From Ornithodoros turicata (taxonomy: Eukaryota; Arthropoda; Arachnida; Ixodida; Argasidae): DNA of 64,000 bases. A program made the translations under genes and the position numbers. Position 1 is the first letter of the stretch; the number at the start of each line of letters is the position of its first letter. Below, piece after piece: positions 12,093-22,998 of this stretch. Below the pieces are notes generated by a model. That model saw only the letters and a program-made list of their open reading frames with translations. It was not told the DNA's origin and did no database searches. The stretch covers positions 9,585,187-9,649,186 of the forward strand of contig NC_088206.1 of NCBI RefSeq assembly GCF_037126465.1. Reading direction: 5' to 3'.

Positions 12093-12111
12093 GTATGTTC
12101 GCGTAACGACC

Positions 12112-12360
12112 CAGGGGGCTTAATCGCTTAATCGTCGTTACGGTCCTTACAAGCTAACGAGTAGCTGGAAATTCAAAAACGTGGGCACGTGACACCTTGC
12201 GCGTGACGTGTACCACGGCCTTCACGTATCACGCGAAGAGCGCCGTGCACGCGTTTTATCACGTGCCCACATTTTTAAATTTCCCGCCCGCATTTTTGAA
12301 TTTCCCGCCACTCGTTAGCTTGTAACGACGGTAACGACGATGAAGCGATTAAGCCCCCAG
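12112..12360. mobile_element. 249-bp inverted-repeat MITE in intron
   Basis: The ends are near-perfect inverted repeats of about 54 bp (left begins CAGGGGGCTTAATCGCTTAA; right ends with its complement). The middle is rich in CACGTG-like and GCGTGAC words. It has no coding capacity and lies 19 bp after the donor of the exon ending at 12092. Superfamily not recognised. Confidence 0.75.
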
Positions 12361-12913
12361 GATAAAAGGAATAATTAATGAGAAGAAGAATTCGTGTTGC
12401 TCGAATGCTCAAAGCGGTGCATGACATGAGCAACGCATTTGAGAATATTACAAGAGGGATAGCTGTAGCCAGTTGCAATCCGATGACTGAAAGAGCTGAT
12501 GGCGCGCAGAAACCTTATACTCTGTATTACGAGTAGTAGCTAGTTGTTGTAGAGCTTCGCATCGTCGATGCGCCTGATAGCCTCTTCTTGTAATTAGCGT
12601 TGCGCTGTAATGCATGTACATTATGGTTTCGACTCTGATTTGCGAATTTATGCATTCGACTCACAAAAACCGGGGTATGCTGCTTACAATGCGTGCAGTG
12701 GCACAGTTGTTTCTAGTAACACGTGGTGATTGAAAATAGTCGACTTTAGCGTACCGTGAAAAGGAGTTCTGGTGCACCGAACAGTCGGAATAGAGCGAAT
12801 GTGACACGGTCCACGGAAACTTATTTTGTACTCTTTTGCACTTTATCCGCTTTATACTTCTAATCTTCAAGTTTGCTCTCCTCTTTATGTCATACAGAAT
12901 ACCCGTTGAATTA

Positions 12914-13247
12914 TAGGGAGTTTTCACTCACGTCACGTTGTGACCTGGCAGTGACGTGGCATGCTCCCAGTGGTGGTCACTTTTCGTGCTAGCGGTTTTG
13001 AAAGATGACAAACTGCGCTATTTTTCAGTACGACAAGCATAGTTTTCTTAAAAGCAAATGTGAGAAGGACAATGACGAAGTGTCTTCGCGATAAGAGAGG
13101 GGTACGGACGTGACCGGATTTCAAAGCACCATTCAAGTCTTCGTTTTCGAGCAAACGCTGTAGATAACCTCGACAGCTGCGCCGAAAAAGTGACCACCAC
13201 CGCAGCGGCTAAACGTGTTAGTTTGACGTCATGTGAAAACACTCTAT
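12914..13247 (-). mobile_element. MITE family A, copy 1
   Basis: Terminal inverted repeats TAGGGAGTTTTCACTCACGTCA / TAGAGTGTTTTCACATGACG bound about 334 bp with no ORF of note. A second copy lies at 32934-33267 in the opposite orientation with matching interior, for example the shared segment around TTTCGTGC and GGTGGTCACTT. The family is supported by the two copies; the superfamily is not identified. Confidence 0.75.
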
Positions 13248-13583
13248 ACAAGTTGCACAACGAGAGAGAGATAGAAAAAAATAAGAAATCATAGGACACA
13301 AGAAACCAAATAAACGTTAAAGCTACGATCTATTGCCAATATTGCCATATTTTGATATGTTTTATCCCATGCGTATCTTCTTCCTAGCTCGATGCATTTA
13401 GGTTTTTGATAGCCCGTTACTGCAATGGTCATCGGCATTCAAAAATATATTAAACAGGAGCTTTTCAAAATGGTACTCCAAGGGCACGGATTTTCATCGA
13501 AATGCATGATATTTTTCTCGATATGGTTTTGCATCTGAACGATGAAAAAACGCTTTTGGTCTCAGTGTAGGACCGATCACATA

Positions 13584-13875
13584 AGTTCTATGGTGCGTAT
13601 AAATGTAAATGCACGTTGCGGCATATTTCGTATGAGAGTCTTTTTTTTCTCAGCGTTAAACATACTCCCCCGCTCCCCATGAAAAGTGCATATTTTGCCA
13701 TATTTTCAGGTGCGGGAGCTCCATGTGAGTTCTATGGCGCATACAAACGTAAATGCACGTTGTGGCGTATTTCGCATGAAAGTCTTTTTTTTTTCTCAGC
13801 ATTAAACATATCCCCCCCCCCCACCCCCAAATGAAAAGTGCATATTTTGCCATATTTTAAGGTGCGAGAGCTCAC
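13584..13875 (+). repeat. Two-unit tandem duplication, period about 144 bp
   Basis: The segment starting AGTTCTATGGTGCGTATAAA at 13584 recurs from 13728. Both units include a TGCACGTTG block, a T-run followed by CTCAGC, a C-rich tract and GAAAAGTGCATATTTTGCCA. The second unit has a longer C-run, as slippage would produce. It lies in an intron of the RNase III-like gene. Confidence 0.85.
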
Positions 13876-14540
13876 TTCTTTTTCGATTGATGATTTGGCT
13901 GACTTCGGGACGGCGGTGATCGTCATTTGCGTACTTTCACGTCGGAATCGAATATTTTCTATGTTTTTTTTTTGGGGGGGGGGGGGGCTGAGATGCGGTG
14001 TTCATTCCGCACCTTGGTTGCTCCATCCTCTACTGCGTGCATGGCCGATGAGCCGTACTTCACTTTCGCCACGTTACTGTTACTGACCTCTCTCAACACT
14101 TCAAAACAACAGCAACGTTACTGTTACAAAGACGGGCGGCGTTCGCATTTTATTCGGCCCAACGCAAAGCTATATGACGAAACAAGCCTGACACGGACAC
14201 ACGTGTGTGTTCGTGTTATTCATATTGGCCATGCTCAGGATTGTTTCGTCCACCAGCTAGCCTGAGCTTACGCTATTTTATTAAACGGGGAACACAAAGC
14301 CTCCAGCCTCATGCTTTATATCTGTGGCGCAAGTATTCTTTGTTATGTGCTGCAGAGCGAAGGCGCGATTTTCTTTTGCTGCGTTATCCCTAATAAAATG
14401 TTCACTTTTCTTTAAATAGGCATTTGGTGCGTTGCTTACGAAACAAGGACAATGAAAAACATTGCATATAATGAGGATTTTTGCTGCATATTTTGAAGAT
14501 TTTTAATGCATAGTTGCATGTATATCTCGGGAGCGTTTTG

Positions 14541-15556
14541 TAGGGTAAGGTGGGGGCAAGATGAGACACAAATTTGCAATTGAATGTGGAATTTTCGTTT
14601 TTCGCGTTTAAAAAACGAAAAAATCGAGCCATAGGCACATTCCGAGAGGTCTACAGCTTCTGGTCTGTAAATCAGAACGGACGTAGCCGGTTCCAAAATA
14701 AACACACAACAACAAGAAATTCAAAAAAGCAAGATTGTCTCATCTTGCCCCACCTCTCGGGGCAAGACCAGAAATCGGGTGGGACAAGATGAGACACGCC
14801 GTGGTAATGAACTAAACAAATTAGTTCTTGCAATCCAAGCACTTTCACAGCCCCCTTGAGCACACCGCCCACATGATGTGCAATAAAACCACACAGGGCC
14901 CGCTGCTATTTCCCTCCTTCCGTCCGTTGCAAACAAGGCACCGCCAGTCTGATGTGTCGCGCTCGCTTTTGAGTGCGCTTTTTGTCTTGCTGGAAATATC
15001 CCAGGAAACAGGAAAATTTACTGGGAAATACTACGGCAATATGCAAAAAAGAAATATCTGGGGGGCAGGCATAAAGCTATCTAATAGTTTACATTAAATT
15101 AATTTAAACTGCATACAAACATAAATTACATTAAATTGTCGCGTCTTGCCCCATGCATATCATCGGGTTCATTATTATTATTATTTTTTCTGTTAAACGC
15201 CGGGTACCCAAGGATCCCTAAATTTTGCATATATCAAGATGAATGAATAAAGAAATAAGGTGTGGACTTACATTGACAGAATAATCCTGCGAGACGGTGC
15301 TAGACAGCTGTCAACACAGAAAATCGCGCCTTTTTTGTGAGTCTTTACATTCCAGGCAGAAGTAACCGATACTCTTTTTTTTATTCTCGTCAACGCAAAC
15401 ACCAATCCGGATAATACTAATACTCAATAAGGCGGACATTCAGAGACGCCTATGAGTAAAGTTTCAAGCGCATGGAGCAACGCGTCTCTGCGAGAGGCGA
15501 CGTGGAACCCAAAGTGTCGCGTCTTGCCCCGTGTCTCACCTCGCCCCGCCTTACCC
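14541..15556. mobile_element. DNA transposon with GGGTAAGGTGGGG termini, about 1 kb, no transposase
   Basis: The left end reads TAGGGTAAGGTGGGGGCAAG followed by ATGAGACAC; the right end ends with the inverted equivalent (GTGTCTCACC...CCTTACCC). Further copies of the GGGGCAAGA-GAGAC word occur inside, near 14755-14795, 15139 and 15520, as a subterminal array. No transposase frame is seen. Superfamily uncertain. Confidence 0.65.
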
Positions 15557-15832
15557 GCGCTCTAGACATCACTTATTCAGCGCCTGCGGTAATAGTGATG
15601 GTGTCGTTACTGCCTGAGCTGCTGCCCTGGCCAGATACGGCGATGGGGATTATTCGCCCTGGGCTGACTTCATAGGGAGCTGTGTCTTGGAGTGTCCGCG
15701 GAGGAACCTGAAAATCCCCCAGACACAACCGATGCTTGGATTCGAACGCAGTTCGTGTCCAAAGCGTCACACTCTTGTGCATTGTGTTCGAGCTTCACAT
15801 TCGCAATTTCCATTTCTTCCCGTTATTGCTAG

Positions 15833-16152
15833 GCATCCTCCTGCGTGCATTGCTGCATCGTACCTACAAGCAGAGCAAGCGACCACGAAATAAGACCTGC
15901 TGTGATCCTCTGGATTACGTCGGTGACTACGTCCTCAAATTCCTCATCTCGCAGTACATCCTGGAACACTGCCCCGAAAAACACAAGGAGAGCCTGGCAC
16001 AGAGGAGGAGCCTCGTGGAATCTCAGGAAACCTACGCTTTTCTCGCGGTGAAAAATAATTTCCACAAGTACGTCTTCATACAGCAGCTTGGAGACGGCAG
16101 CCAAGATTATGAGCACCTGAAAGCGTACATAGAAGGCATCAAGAATGTTCAG
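15833..16152 (+). CDS. RNase III-like gene, core RNase III exon (Dicer IIIb type)
   Basis: The acceptor is cgttattgctag and the donor CAG|GTATGT; the exon is 320 bp, entered in phase 1 and left in phase 0. It encodes about 106 residues with the RNase III signature in the form LDYVGDYVLKFLI, where active enzymes have LExLGDxxLxxxI. The first metal-binding Glu is therefore Asp (residue 118 of my model) and the second Asp is kept (residue 122). Further on, RRSLVESQETYAFLAVKN and the following FHKY match the Dicer IIIb order, but the usually conserved Asn pair after the Val is Ser-Gln. An antisense frame of 128 codons also spans this exon and is judged a shadow. Dicer IIIb cuts one strand of dsRNA; whether this protein cuts anything is doubtful. 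Confidence 0.82.
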
Positions 16153-17060
16153 GTATGTTGCCTCTACGAGGCAAATGCGTTTGTATTTTATATCACAACG
16201 TCTAGCAGTTTTCAAACTTGCTGTTGGACCAGTTGGTTAATGACCCCCTTTTAATGTGCTAAAAAACCTAAGCCTAAGTCCTAAAAAAAGATACCGAGCC
16301 AACGAGCGCTATAGGCTTTCAACCAGCTATAATTTGAAGTCGAAAATGACACGGAAATGACACTTAACATGGTTCGGAACCCCGTTTGTGTCATAAAGCA
16401 CTCTACCAGGACCCACCGTGCACAATACTTTCGCTGTGCGGTGTATCGTTTGCAAAAATGCGCGGAGCAAGCAGCCATCGGCGCGGGCTCATCTCCTCGC
16501 GTGACGTCAGTAGCCCTGCATGGCGTCGAGCGTGAGGAGAAACCGCAAGCTGTCATTGGGCAACAATAATTCGTCTGCTACCGGTACTGCTACGGAGCTT
16601 TGGACGCGCCGTGTTACGTTTGCGGGTCATTGGGTGGGCCCTCTCTTCGGGACTGCGATTCGTTCGCGTTCGTCGTTCCTTCGAAAGAGCTCCTGTTATT
16701 TGTTGCACAATACACTAGAAAGCCAGAGAGAAAAAAAAACACACACAAAAAAAACACTGAGGGGCATTTCACGGCTCCTTGAAGCGCGAGGGGGAAAACT
16801 CCGGCACAGAAAAGTAAAATGTTGACCGTCTGAATGGAAGGGACCAAGAGACATCCAACCATACAGTTCGGGACATTTCCGTTTGTTGTGGGCGTTTAGT
16901 TTACGTTTCGTTTTGTTTATTTGGGCATCCTTGCCGCACTTTCTGAGAGGGGGATCGTCCATCTTTAAACGCCACGCCACGCCACGCCACTCCACGTCAA
17001 GCAGACAGAAGCAGTGGAGAAGGAATTCTGTCTGCGATGGTAAACAGTGGGTTATGAAAG

Positions 17061-17660
17061 CACTTAAAGGTCATGACGTCACGCAACCGTCTGAATTGTT
17101 TTGTGTCAGCATGTGGGCGAAACTCTAGATTTTAACTAACCTTCTAGATTTTATTATTTCCCATTCGCAAGAGATAGTTTGCTGCTTTCACAAAGCACCT
17201 TCTGTCTTCGACAAGCCGTTGAGACTTCCAGCTAAGCCTTGATGATTGAACAATACACCATTTAAAGCACTTAAAGGTCATGACGTCACGCAACCCTCTG
17301 AATTGTTTTGTGTCAGCATGTGGGCGAAACTCCCGTATAACCTTCTAGATTTTATTATTTCCCATTCGCAAGAGATAGTTTGCTGCTTTCACAAACCGCC
17401 TTCTGTCTTCGACAAGCCGTTGAGACTTCCAGCCAAGCCTTGACGATTGAACAATACACCATTTAAAGCACTTAAAGGTCATGACGTCACACAACCCTCT
17501 GAATTGTTTTGTGTCAACATGTGCGCGAATGTCTCGTATGTCTCGTAGTACCTGCTAGGTTTTATTCTGTCCGGCAGCAAGAAATATTTTGCTGCTTTCA
17601 CAAAGCACCGCCTTCTGCCTTCGACAAGCCGTTGAGACTTCCAGCCAAGCCTATGTGTTT
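17061..17660 (+). repeat. Three tandem ~205-bp repeat units in the last intron of the RNase III-like gene
   Basis: Three direct units begin with CACTTAAAGGTCATGACGTC at 17061, 17268 and 17469 (spacings 207 and 201). Each runs through a Phe/Ser-rich pyrimidine stretch to a GACAAGCCGTTGAGACTTCC segment. The units are close to identical except for small indels, so the expansion is recent. Each contains TGACGTCA, the consensus CRE/ATF palindrome. Function is unknown. Confidence 0.85.
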
Positions 17661-17917
17661 CTACGTGTTCTTCAAACTGCTAGCGAGCTCTCTGCATATA
17701 AGACCTATTATCTCCATTCATTTCATGCACACAGAAAAAGAAGATGTAATGGATCATCCTGTGTGCTTAGTGCCCAAAGTAATCATCAGTACTACCGCGC
17801 GCCTACCAGAACATTGTCTAACGTTGATTTGTGCGTCAATATCAAATTATCAATTCTCACGGCGAGTGCTTTTCGAGCTGTAAACGTCCCGATATCGAGC
17901 TGCTCTTCCTTTTTCAG

Positions 17918-18103
17918 ACGCTGAAAGAGCTCTTCCAGGTAGAGAAACGCAAGTGTTTTATCCACAACTTCTTCCAGTCGGTTGCGGGGGCCATATACGT
18001 CGATAGTGGCTATGACGTCAAGACAGTGGCCGACATCTATTTGCCTATGCTCAAAAAGTACCTCGACGAAGCCATCGTTGCAGAGTTGGACGAGCTCAAA
18101 TGA
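17918..18103 (+). CDS. RNase III-like gene, last exon with stop codon
   Basis: A strong acceptor (cctttttcag) precedes an exon in phase 0 that reads 61 codons to TGA at 18101-18103. It supplies the C-terminal RNase III helices: HNFFQSVAGAIYVDSG aligns with the Dicer IIIb segment GDIFESLAGAIYMDSG. At the two catalytic positions Asp is Asn (residue 214) and Glu is Gln (residue 217), so the metal site looks broken although the fold residues (SVAGAIY, DSG) are kept. The protein ends DEAIVAELDELK a short way after the domain. Dicers continue into a double-stranded RNA-binding domain, which is absent here. No AATAAA is evident in the next 100 bases. The intact frame and good splice sites argue against a simple pseudogene. 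Confidence 0.8.
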   Translation, partial: TLKELFQVEKRKCFIHNFFQSVAGAIYVDSGYDVKTVADIYLPMLKKYLDEAIVAELDELK

Positions 18104-18150
18104 ACTTCAAGTTATTCGATATATTCATCGTGTGTAATTCTTTTTGTTAA

Positions 18151-18459
18151 TATTCCTTTTGTTTTGAAACTTGTCTCTACGAGCTGAGTGTTTCATACGT
18201 TCTGGGAAAATGCTTCTCTGAAATGGGTTCTCTCCGCAAGGTTACTGAACATGCCGTCAAAAAGACAGGTACTCGTGAGGTTGAAGCAACAACAACTAAG
18301 AAAGAGGAAAGCTGTGTCATTGTCGAAATTACAACAGGAGGACCGGTTTCAGGACTTCTCCTGGCGTGTTACTACTGGTTAAAACATGTGCTGAGTCTTC
18401 AGTGCTCTGGGGAAATCAGCATGCTGATTCGTGAGTGTGCTCTGTGCAAGGACGCATAG
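18151..18459 (+). other. Open stretch after the RNase III stop, possible dsRNA-binding relic
   Basis: The stretch is open from 18151 to a TAG at 18457-18459, 48 bases beyond the RNase III stop. Its middle reads ESCVIVEITTGGPVSG, which faintly resembles the first strands of Dicer C-terminal dsRNA-binding domains (xVxVEVxGxGxFxGxG). It would be in the right place for such a domain. The match is short and no convincing splice acceptor is seen at its start, so it may be chance or 3' UTR. Confidence 0.2.
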
Positions 18460-19950
18460 AAGATTTCAACCCGTGATCAACAACACCAACATATTTCCAT
18501 AGCCCTCGTACTACGGTTTACAGACATAACAGTTGAGGACAGAGCTGACACCTGTCATCTCTTCGTGCTCACCATTAATTGACCCTCTCATATTAACCTC
18601 TTTGAAGTGAATATAGGGTCCTATGGAAATATCCCATGTCATCACCACGTTTCCTTCCTTCATTCACTATTGTTGTTGTACAGACATCACGATATGCCCT
18701 ATAGGGCTATAGCCTCCTGGATGCAGTGCAGGATGCGATGGGAAACGGCCGCGTGCCTTGCCTCATTTCGGACTGCAGGATGTCATCAGAATATTGAGGA
18801 ACAGAAGTTAAATACAGGAACGTATTCAAAAGGAAGATGGAACAGCTCGTGCTGAATAACATGACTTTGAAAGATGTGAAAAGCTATCCGTCCCGGGTCT
18901 TCCATTGAGTATCGATGCATGTTCCCCCAAGTTTACCCTGGATTTATTAGACGGTACTGTGGACAGAAAAAAAGTTATACATTGAGGCACAGACCGGCTG
19001 CTTGCGTGCATTCGCCATTCTAGATGTGTCGCGAACCGCCCCAGCTTCAGCTGCTGAACATCACACAAATAGCGCTGAACTTCTTCAATTCCCGTCCTAC
19101 AAGCTTTCGCTGGACCACCCACAGTGGTTCCAGAAGTGGCCCACAACCATCGGTATCAATGCTAGGTCCCGTGGCACGGTGCCAGTTGTACATGATGCAG
19201 TTCACGTGCACAATTCCGCAGTCACCAAATGACGTCTAATTTCAATGGATCCTTGGCCACTGGCGGCATAGCGGTGAATGAGGTCCCAGATGCTGCAGAT
19301 GCCGAAGCCATCAACATGACCAGATCTCCTGAGTGCCATTATCTTTTTTGGGGTCGCTTTTAGTGTAATGCATGGGGATGACATTGACGTGGTCACGTTG
19401 ATGGCTTCAGCATCTGGAGCATATAGATAACGCCTCCTCGGCTAACTGGAGCTGACTTCTCTTCCATACAAGTTTGACAAACTGTTAAGTTAAAACCGCA
19501 AAATTCAGGCGATCTGGTTGCTACTGATTTCCATATTTGAAAGGATTGGGGAAAACTAAACGGACACAAGAATGTCTCGAACACAGCTGCTGAAGTTTAT
19601 TCAAATATATTCAGGAACGCTTTCAGTAGCGCGCTCTCTTCACTTAGGGAGACTTCACAGCACGTTTTCACTTAGGGATACAGCGGAAATCCGTCCTTCT
19701 GGGAACTGTGCTAGCAGACATTGCCTTGTGTACACCGCGCAAGTGAAAGCACTCCTGTCGCGTTCCCCTCCTCCTTGAGCATACATATGTAAACGTTGGA
19801 ATAAAACTTCAGCTGGGTTTTTGACTTTCTCAGGTCCGTTCAGTTTTCTCCAATATCAGGGTTTGAAACACGAAAGAGTTACATATAGACCGCGCGGCCA
19901 AAGGTCCCGTACAATAATAATGGTAACCGTCATGTTACACGTAAGGTATG
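18460..19950. other. Stretch 3' of the RNase III-like gene, no gene recognised
   Basis: Scattered short frames show no known domain. An inverted pair is seen at about 19288-19318 and 19392-19422 (CAGATGCCGAAGCCATCAAC and its near complement), a possible hairpin or MITE remnant. Confidence 0.4.
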
Positions 19951-19952
19951 TC

Positions 19953-20825
19953 TGCCCAGTGTGGTCGGCATCAGTGCCGTGTATGCCAAAGGGAGTCTGG
20001 CCATTAGGAGGAGCCTAAAAAAGAGGCTCGACCTGTCAATCAAACGTAGGCGCATTTCATTGGTTGCTGTTTTCCATGGGAGCTGCCATGACACCAAATT
20101 ATCTCCAAAATGGATGATGGTTCTTGGAACGGCGAAGCGGAGATTTCGTGACGAAAAAATTTCACAGACTACTTTAATTTCATACTGTGAGTATATATCA
20201 TCATGTACGGATCTGCAAAATCAGCTTCAACTTTCGCTCCGCCATCATTATTTACGTGAAAATGGGATGTTTCGTCGCTAACGTTAGGCCTAGTTAAGAT
20301 CGTGATACCAGGAAAATAGCAAGAAAGACGACCCTTATACGTAGGATTTTGCATTATATAATTGCATTTTATTTATACATACATCTTTGCTCCTTTTTGA
20401 TTCAATGTACTTACATTACGTGATATAAAACTTCATACCGGCTGTCGTCTGCTACGAAGGCGCAGTTGTACCGCAATGCTGGCCAATCACTTCTGCCAGT
20501 AACCATTTCTGCTATTCTGAGCCTTCCCAACATGCCTCTCTCCGTGCAGATGGCGTTGATAAAAGTGGGCGCAAAATCCGTCGTTTTGGTCTGTCACCAG
20601 TGATATCCGTTTCAATCCAAATCCATCAATTTTCTCCAAAATGGTAGCGCCCAGTAAATAAGGGTGAGGTATAAGGATTGGATGGATGTAACAATAGACA
20701 ACTGTATTTCGACCTGTGATTGGCTAAATACCTCAAAAAGTGGGTGGAGCCTCAGGTATAGGCAGGTCCCATTAATGGCCAGACTCCCTTTGGCATACAC
20801 GGCACTGGTCGGCCCAGTGTGGCAG
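19953..20825. mobile_element. TIR element of unknown superfamily, about 870 bp
   Basis: Left and right ends are inverted repeats of about 55 bp sharing GTGCCGTGTATGCCAAAGGG, then AGTCTGGCCATTA. A CTCCAAAATGG word occurs in both halves. No transposase. The GTGTGG-type outer base pairs do not let me assign it; P, PIF-Harbinger or another family are all possible. Confidence 0.65.
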
Positions 20826-22996
20826 TGTGGCGAAGTACAGCGCCCGAATCTTATTTACACCCGGAAAGTTGGCTTCCACTAATTAGAGTGAGCATCCCTG
20901 TTTTAGAAGCAATTAACGCTGGTACGTCTGGACGGCCGAACTATCGACGACATCGTGAAAACTGGGTTACTGTTGACCAGCGCACGGCCGATCGAGTGAC
21001 AGTTCTGGAAACAGCGGTGTCGTTCGTCGAAGAAACATACGTCCGATAGACGCTATCTGAGTTCTCTTCTTCAACTGGTGGTGGTGGTGGTGGTGGGTGG
21101 TGAAAGGGCTTGCCGTTCTTCTTCAACTGCATGCAGACACTCAGCAAGCGTTCTCCAATTAAGCTTTCCCTTTTCGCACGTGGTTTTAAAGCGACAGCTT
21201 TACACGGCCAACTGGCGGTGTAAGTCAGTCCGTATAGCTCGGTAGGGCCACTTGTCTTGTTATGTAGCCATCACCACGTGATTGTCAGATGACATTGATT
21301 ACGCGAAGGAGCTATAGGCCTGCTGCAGCGAAGTTTGCACAGCGCGATTTTGGGCCCAAGCGGCCACGGATGCAACAGTAGGTAGTTTCACTAGTGGGTT
21401 CTGATGGCGTTTCAAGCGGCATGGCGCCAAGCAAAGCTACAAAATCTGTAGGAAATTCCTAGAAAAGGCGTCTTGCTAAGTGCGAACAACTCGAGACCAT
21501 GTATTTGAAAGTGCCGCCGTCGTCTGCTAACTACCGCGCGTTGCATATTTTGGGGCAGTGACGTTGCTGCTCAATCGCGCCACCTAGCCAGCAGAAACAG
21601 GTCTATAATCACTTCGTAGTCTTTACACTGTTTTAAGCAGGTTTTCATTTACACTTACCTTTTTATAACTCTACTTTAACTAGAGCACCACCTTTTTAAT
21701 ATAGTCAGAAACTACCTAGTTTGGCGCATCGTAGACACAGACGCTTTTGCGCCAAAAAAAAAACAAGTAATCATCATCATCATCACAATTACCAGACTGT
21801 GTTTGCGGAACGCTGAAAATTGTGTAGCCATCACAGTAACGGTGAAAAAAGAAGACAAAAAAAAATCACACAACATTGCAAAGGCTTTCAATATGTTGTG
21901 AAATTTGTAGCATTTCAAAAATAATTTCGCCAAAGAATTACCACCAACGCTATGGTCCCATGAAACGACCACATTGGAACGCGCGTGTGGCTCAATGGCC
22001 AAATATGCCGTCACCTTTTGCTGATTTCCTACGTTCAATTTGCTCATACTAGAATAGGAGTGCTGTGATTGCCAGTCCAGACAGTGATACAGTGACTCAC
22101 GTCCCCATTGTTTTGTTGTCCACATCATCATCATCATCATCATCATCACCGGAATTTCTCTCTAAAAATCTTTCTCTTCCTACTTCCGGTTCCTTGTTAA
22201 ACTTCTGACGATATGTCACTTTGAAGTATGGCCACATAATTCTCGCAGTACCTCTATTCCCCCTCTTTCCTTTGAGGTCTATTGAACAGGAACGAGTTGA
22301 ATACGAAAATAATGAGCTCGTATAGGGGCCTCGTTTTGCGGCGCCGACATCGCCAAGGCCAAAGCTTTATTTGGAAGTCAAAGTTCTAAGAAATAGTGAA
22401 TCCCATTATTCTTGAACCGTGGACTCTCCTTCATCTTTTCTTTTTATGGAGCTGCATTACTGTAAACAGCCCCGCAGGAACAGCAATACAACAAACATAA
22501 AAGCCGCTATACCTTTCACGCACACACACACAAAAAAAAACTAAAACAAAACGAAAAGAAAACAACAACAAAAAGAACAGAAAAAAAAAGAAAAAAAAAC
22601 ACGGGGATGCATACAATTTTAATGGTGAGTTATTAAATTCCATGGGCGTGCAATATATAACGGAGTTCGCTGCATTGACTCTGGTTCTCAAGTGACAGTG
22701 ACTGAAGAGCTTCTGCCGCAAGGCATGAACCAAACAACAGATTATTTCTGGTCATGCTCAACTAGAAAGCCCGTGTTTTTCAGAGCGTGTTCGGTGGAAG
22801 GCTGTATCATGTTACCTTCGATGGTATATGATAATATCAGACTTTGGACACGATTCCCAGGAGAAGTCAACATAGCGAGTTGATTGGCTGAAAGAAAAAG
22901 GCCAAAGATAGGACTGTTACGAGGGGGCAGGGTTTGTTGCATCCCTGCTCCTGCATCCCCCGCCTCATTGGGGCTTTCAGTGCTTCGAGGAATTGT
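20826..22996. other. Stretch with no supported gene
   Basis: A GGT-repeat lies at 21076-21102 (a proline-rich antisense frame results), ATC repeats at 21771-21785 and 22124-22148, and an A-rich tract at 22520-22600. The 145-codon minus frame at 21712-22149 opens in the ATC repeat (a methionine run) and is not credited. Confidence 0.5.
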
Positions 22997-22998
22997 TA

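Noticed and set aside
15829..16215. 128-codon minus-strand frame over the RNase III core exon
   Set aside because: It is antisense to a well-supported exon and resembles no protein.
17061..17660. CRISPR-like array
   Set aside because: Long direct tandem units without distinct spacers in an intron of a eukaryotic gene; not a CRISPR.
21712..22149. 145-codon minus-strand frame starting with a methionine run
   Set aside because: It begins in an ATC microsatellite and has no domain.
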